From: Shewanella sp. GD04112
GTDB taxonomy: Bacteria > Pseudomonadota > Gammaproteobacteria > Enterobacterales > Shewanellaceae
Assembly: GCF_029835735.1 (NCBI RefSeq)
Contig: NZ_JAOEAL010000001.1
Location: 4,712,001-4,776,000, forward strand
DNA length: 64,000 nucleotides
Reading direction: 5' to 3'
Positions 62,440 to 64,000 of this stretch are shown here, one piece after another (positions within the stretch are counted from its first letter, which is position 1; each line of letters opens with the position of its first letter). Below the pieces are notes generated by a model. That model was not told the origin of the DNA. It did no database searches and saw only the letters and a program-made list of their open reading frames with translations. A program made the translations under genes and the position numbers.

Positions 62440-63546
62440 ATGACAGACTCTCCCCGTAAACGTATCGTCGTCAAAGTGGGGAGCGCCTTAATCGCGCCCC
62501 ACAAGCAAGGTTGCAGTAGTCATTATCTCTTGGGGATCGCGCAGTTTATTACTTATTGCCGTGTCCAAGGTATTCAAGTGGTATTGGTTTCATCCGGCTC
62601 GGTTGCCGCTGGGTGGCATCATTTTGAGGGCCAAGCTCAGCCAAGTGTCACGGTCAAAAAGGCCATGGCGGCCGCGGGTCAGGCGGATATGATGGCGACG
62701 TGGAATAAGCTATTTGATTTTCCTACCGCCCAACTGCTGCTGACCCATGGCGACTTACGTAATCGCGAGCGTTATATCAGTATTCGAGACACGATTTTTA
62801 GCCTGCTCGAACACGGTTTAATGCCGATTATCAATGAGAATGACGCCGTGACCGCCGACAAACTCAAGGTTGGCGATAACGATAATCTCTCGGCCATGGT
62901 GGCGGCTGCGGCCGATGCCGACACCTTAGTAATTTGCTCGGATGTGGATGGACTCTACGATCAAAATCCCCATGAACATCCCAATGCCAAATTGATAAAG
63001 CAAGTCACTGAAATCAATGCCGATATCTATGCAATGGCGGGAGGCGTCAGCAGCGATGTTGGCACCGGAGGCATGCGCACTAAGATCCAAGCCGCCGAAA
63101 AAGCCATCTCACACGGCATTGAGACCTTTATTATCAATGGCTTTAATGCCGACTCCTTTAGCCAGCTGCTAAAGGGGCAAAATCCGGGTACCCTCTTTAC
63201 CCCCTACGAAAAACCGATGCAGGAACATTTGCATTGGATGACCCACACCTCGCAAGCCCAGGGCGAAGTGATCGTCGAGGATGATTTTGACCTCGCACTC
63301 GATCAGCACAGCGAGCAATTAACCAGCGATGATGTGGTTGAAGTCAAAGGGGATTTCTCAGTGGGCGACACCATTCTGGTACGTAAAGGCGATGGCACTA
63401 AGTTGGCGAAAGCCAAATCTAACTACAGCAGTTGCCTACTGAGTTTTATTACCGAGCAGGATGATCAGGCATTTGCCAGTGAATTCCAGCAAAAAACCGG
63501 CCCCATCATTTCCGATAAGAATATCGCCATTCTTAAATCCATTTGA
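62440..63546 (+). CDS. proB: Glutamate 5-kinase
   Basis: First enzyme of proline biosynthesis, 368 residues; phosphorylates glutamate with ATP. The amino-acid kinase domain (about 8-260) has VVKVGSALIAP, LVSSGSVAAG, NENDAVTADKLKVGDNDNLSAM and GTGGMRTKIQAA. A C-terminal PUA domain (about 275-360) includes DDVVEVKGDFSVGDTILV. The enzyme is feedback-inhibited by proline in relatives. AAGGAGG precedes the ATG. proA follows after 11 bases. Confidence 0.96.
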   Translation: MTDSPRKRIVVKVGSALIAPHKQGCSSHYLLGIAQFITYCRVQGIQVVLVSSGSVAAGWHHFEGQAQPSVTVKKAMAAAGQADMMATWNKLFDFPTAQLLLTHGDLRNRERYISIRDTIFSLLEHGLMPIINENDAVTADKLKVGDNDNLSAMVAAAADADTLVICSDVDGLYDQNPHEHPNAKLIKQVTEINADIYAMAGGVSSDVGTGGMRTKIQAAEKAISHGIETFIINGFNADSFSQLLKGQNPGTLFTPYEKPMQEHLHWMTHTSQAQGEVIVEDDFDLALDQHSEQLTSDDVVEVKGDFSVGDTILVRKGDGTKLAKAKSNYSSCLLSFITEQDDQAFASEFQQKTGPIISDKNIAILKSI

Positions 63547-63557
63547 GTGGAGAAACT

Positions 63558-64000
63558 ATGAGCCTAATTAAACAAATATCCGCCGATGCCGCCCATGCGG
63601 CCCGCACACTCGCCCAGCTCGATGAGTCGTTAAAAAACACCGTATTACTGGATATGGCGCGCTCATTAAGGGAAAAAAGTTATGAAATCCAAAGCGCTAA
63701 CCTGATTGACGTACACCGTGCGACTCAGGACAACTTAAGCCCCGCTATGGTCGATCGCCTCACGCTGAACCAACACCGCATCGAGGCGATGGCGCAAGGA
63801 ATCGAAACCATCGCCGCCCTGCCCGATCCCGTTGGGCGCGAGCGTTTTATTGGTAAACGCCCCAATGGTTTATCTATCAGTAAGATGCGCGTGCCACTCG
63901 GCGTGGTGTGCATGATTTATGAGGCGCGACCTAATGTCACTGCCGATGCCGGCGCATTGTGCTTTAAATCCGGCAATGCGGTGATCCTGCGTGGCGGTAA
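63558..64000 (+). CDS. proA: Glutamate-5-semialdehyde dehydrogenase, N-terminal part
   Basis: Second enzyme of proline biosynthesis (gamma-glutamyl phosphate reductase), cut by the window end after about 147 codons. Family segments visible are MARSLREKSYEIQSANLIDV, DRLTLNQHRIEAMAQGIE, LPDPVGRE and the conserved MRVPLGVVCMIYEARPNVT. The ATG at 63558 has GTGGAG upstream. It lies directly after proB, the usual order. The catalytic cysteine lies beyond the window. Confidence 0.95.
   Translation, partial: MSLIKQISADAAHAARTLAQLDESLKNTVLLDMARSLREKSYEIQSANLIDVHRATQDNLSPAMVDRLTLNQHRIEAMAQGIETIAALPDPVGRERFIGKRPNGLSISKMRVPLGVVCMIYEARPNVTADAGALCFKSGNAVILRGG

Overview
The window looks like a chromosomal segment of a Shewanella species (Gammaproteobacteria). 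The reasoning is gene content and order recalled from that genus: bioH/comF, ompR-envZ, rsmJ, rlmJ, prlC, gorA and proBA interspersed with many PAS/GGDEF/EAL signalling proteins, GlyGly-CTERM and TorF-like envelope proteins. No database search was run. There are no rRNA or tRNA genes, no phage and no CRISPR array. Most of it is core genome. The visibly AT-richer first 2.8 kb and a 268-bp MITE near 54.4 kb are the clearest signs of acquired DNA.

Layout. 0-2.7 kb: a minus-strand operon of a LuxR-type regulator, an OmpR-type response regulator and a histidine kinase cut by the window edge. 2.8-5.0 kb: comF and bioH (divergent) and a Gln-rich protein of unknown function. 5.1-10.3 kb: an LtaS-like phosphoglycerol-transferase homologue, tex and greB. 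10.3-16.1 kb: a very large CHASE/PAS hybrid kinase coupled to a REC-GGDEF diguanylate cyclase. 16.5-20.7 kb: ompR, envZ and a chemoreceptor. 20.7-26.8 kb: a peroxiredoxin, a GlyGly-CTERM surface protein, a PepSY/PhoP-like/PhoQ-like operon and a DUF3300 protein. 27.4-31 kb: a MASE1-CHASE-PAS-GGDEF-EAL protein. 32.2-37.1 kb: cyoABCDE, a bo3-type quinol oxidase with heme O synthase. 37.2-41.4 kb: rsmJ, a GGDEF/EAL protein with a degenerate GGDEF, and rlmJ. 41.4-43.8 kb: a lemA / DUF3137 / lytic transglycosylase operon. 44.3-51 kb: an AbgT transporter, two small membrane proteins and an RND efflux pair. 51.9-60.4 kb: TorF-like porins, a Tag-like glycosylase, a GST, the MITE, a thioesterase, prlC and gorA. 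60.75-64 kb: a 58-codon membrane peptide, putP, proB and the start of proA.

The most noteworthy observation is regulatory. The two genes flanking the PepSY/PhoP-like/PhoQ-like operon, the GlyGly-CTERM protein and the DUF3300 protein, share an identical 15-bp element built from 7-bp half-sites with an 11-bp period. It lies 57 and 56 bp before the respective start codons, with a -10-like hexamer at the same offset in both promoters. This is the layout expected for a PhoP-type activator and suggests a small local regulon. Other points of interest are the MITE that landed in a stop codon and rewrote TAA as TAG, the membrane peptide whose last codons form the ribosome-binding site of putP, a sigma32-like promoter before prlC, and a promoter/terminator pair without a gene upstream of the AbgT transporter.
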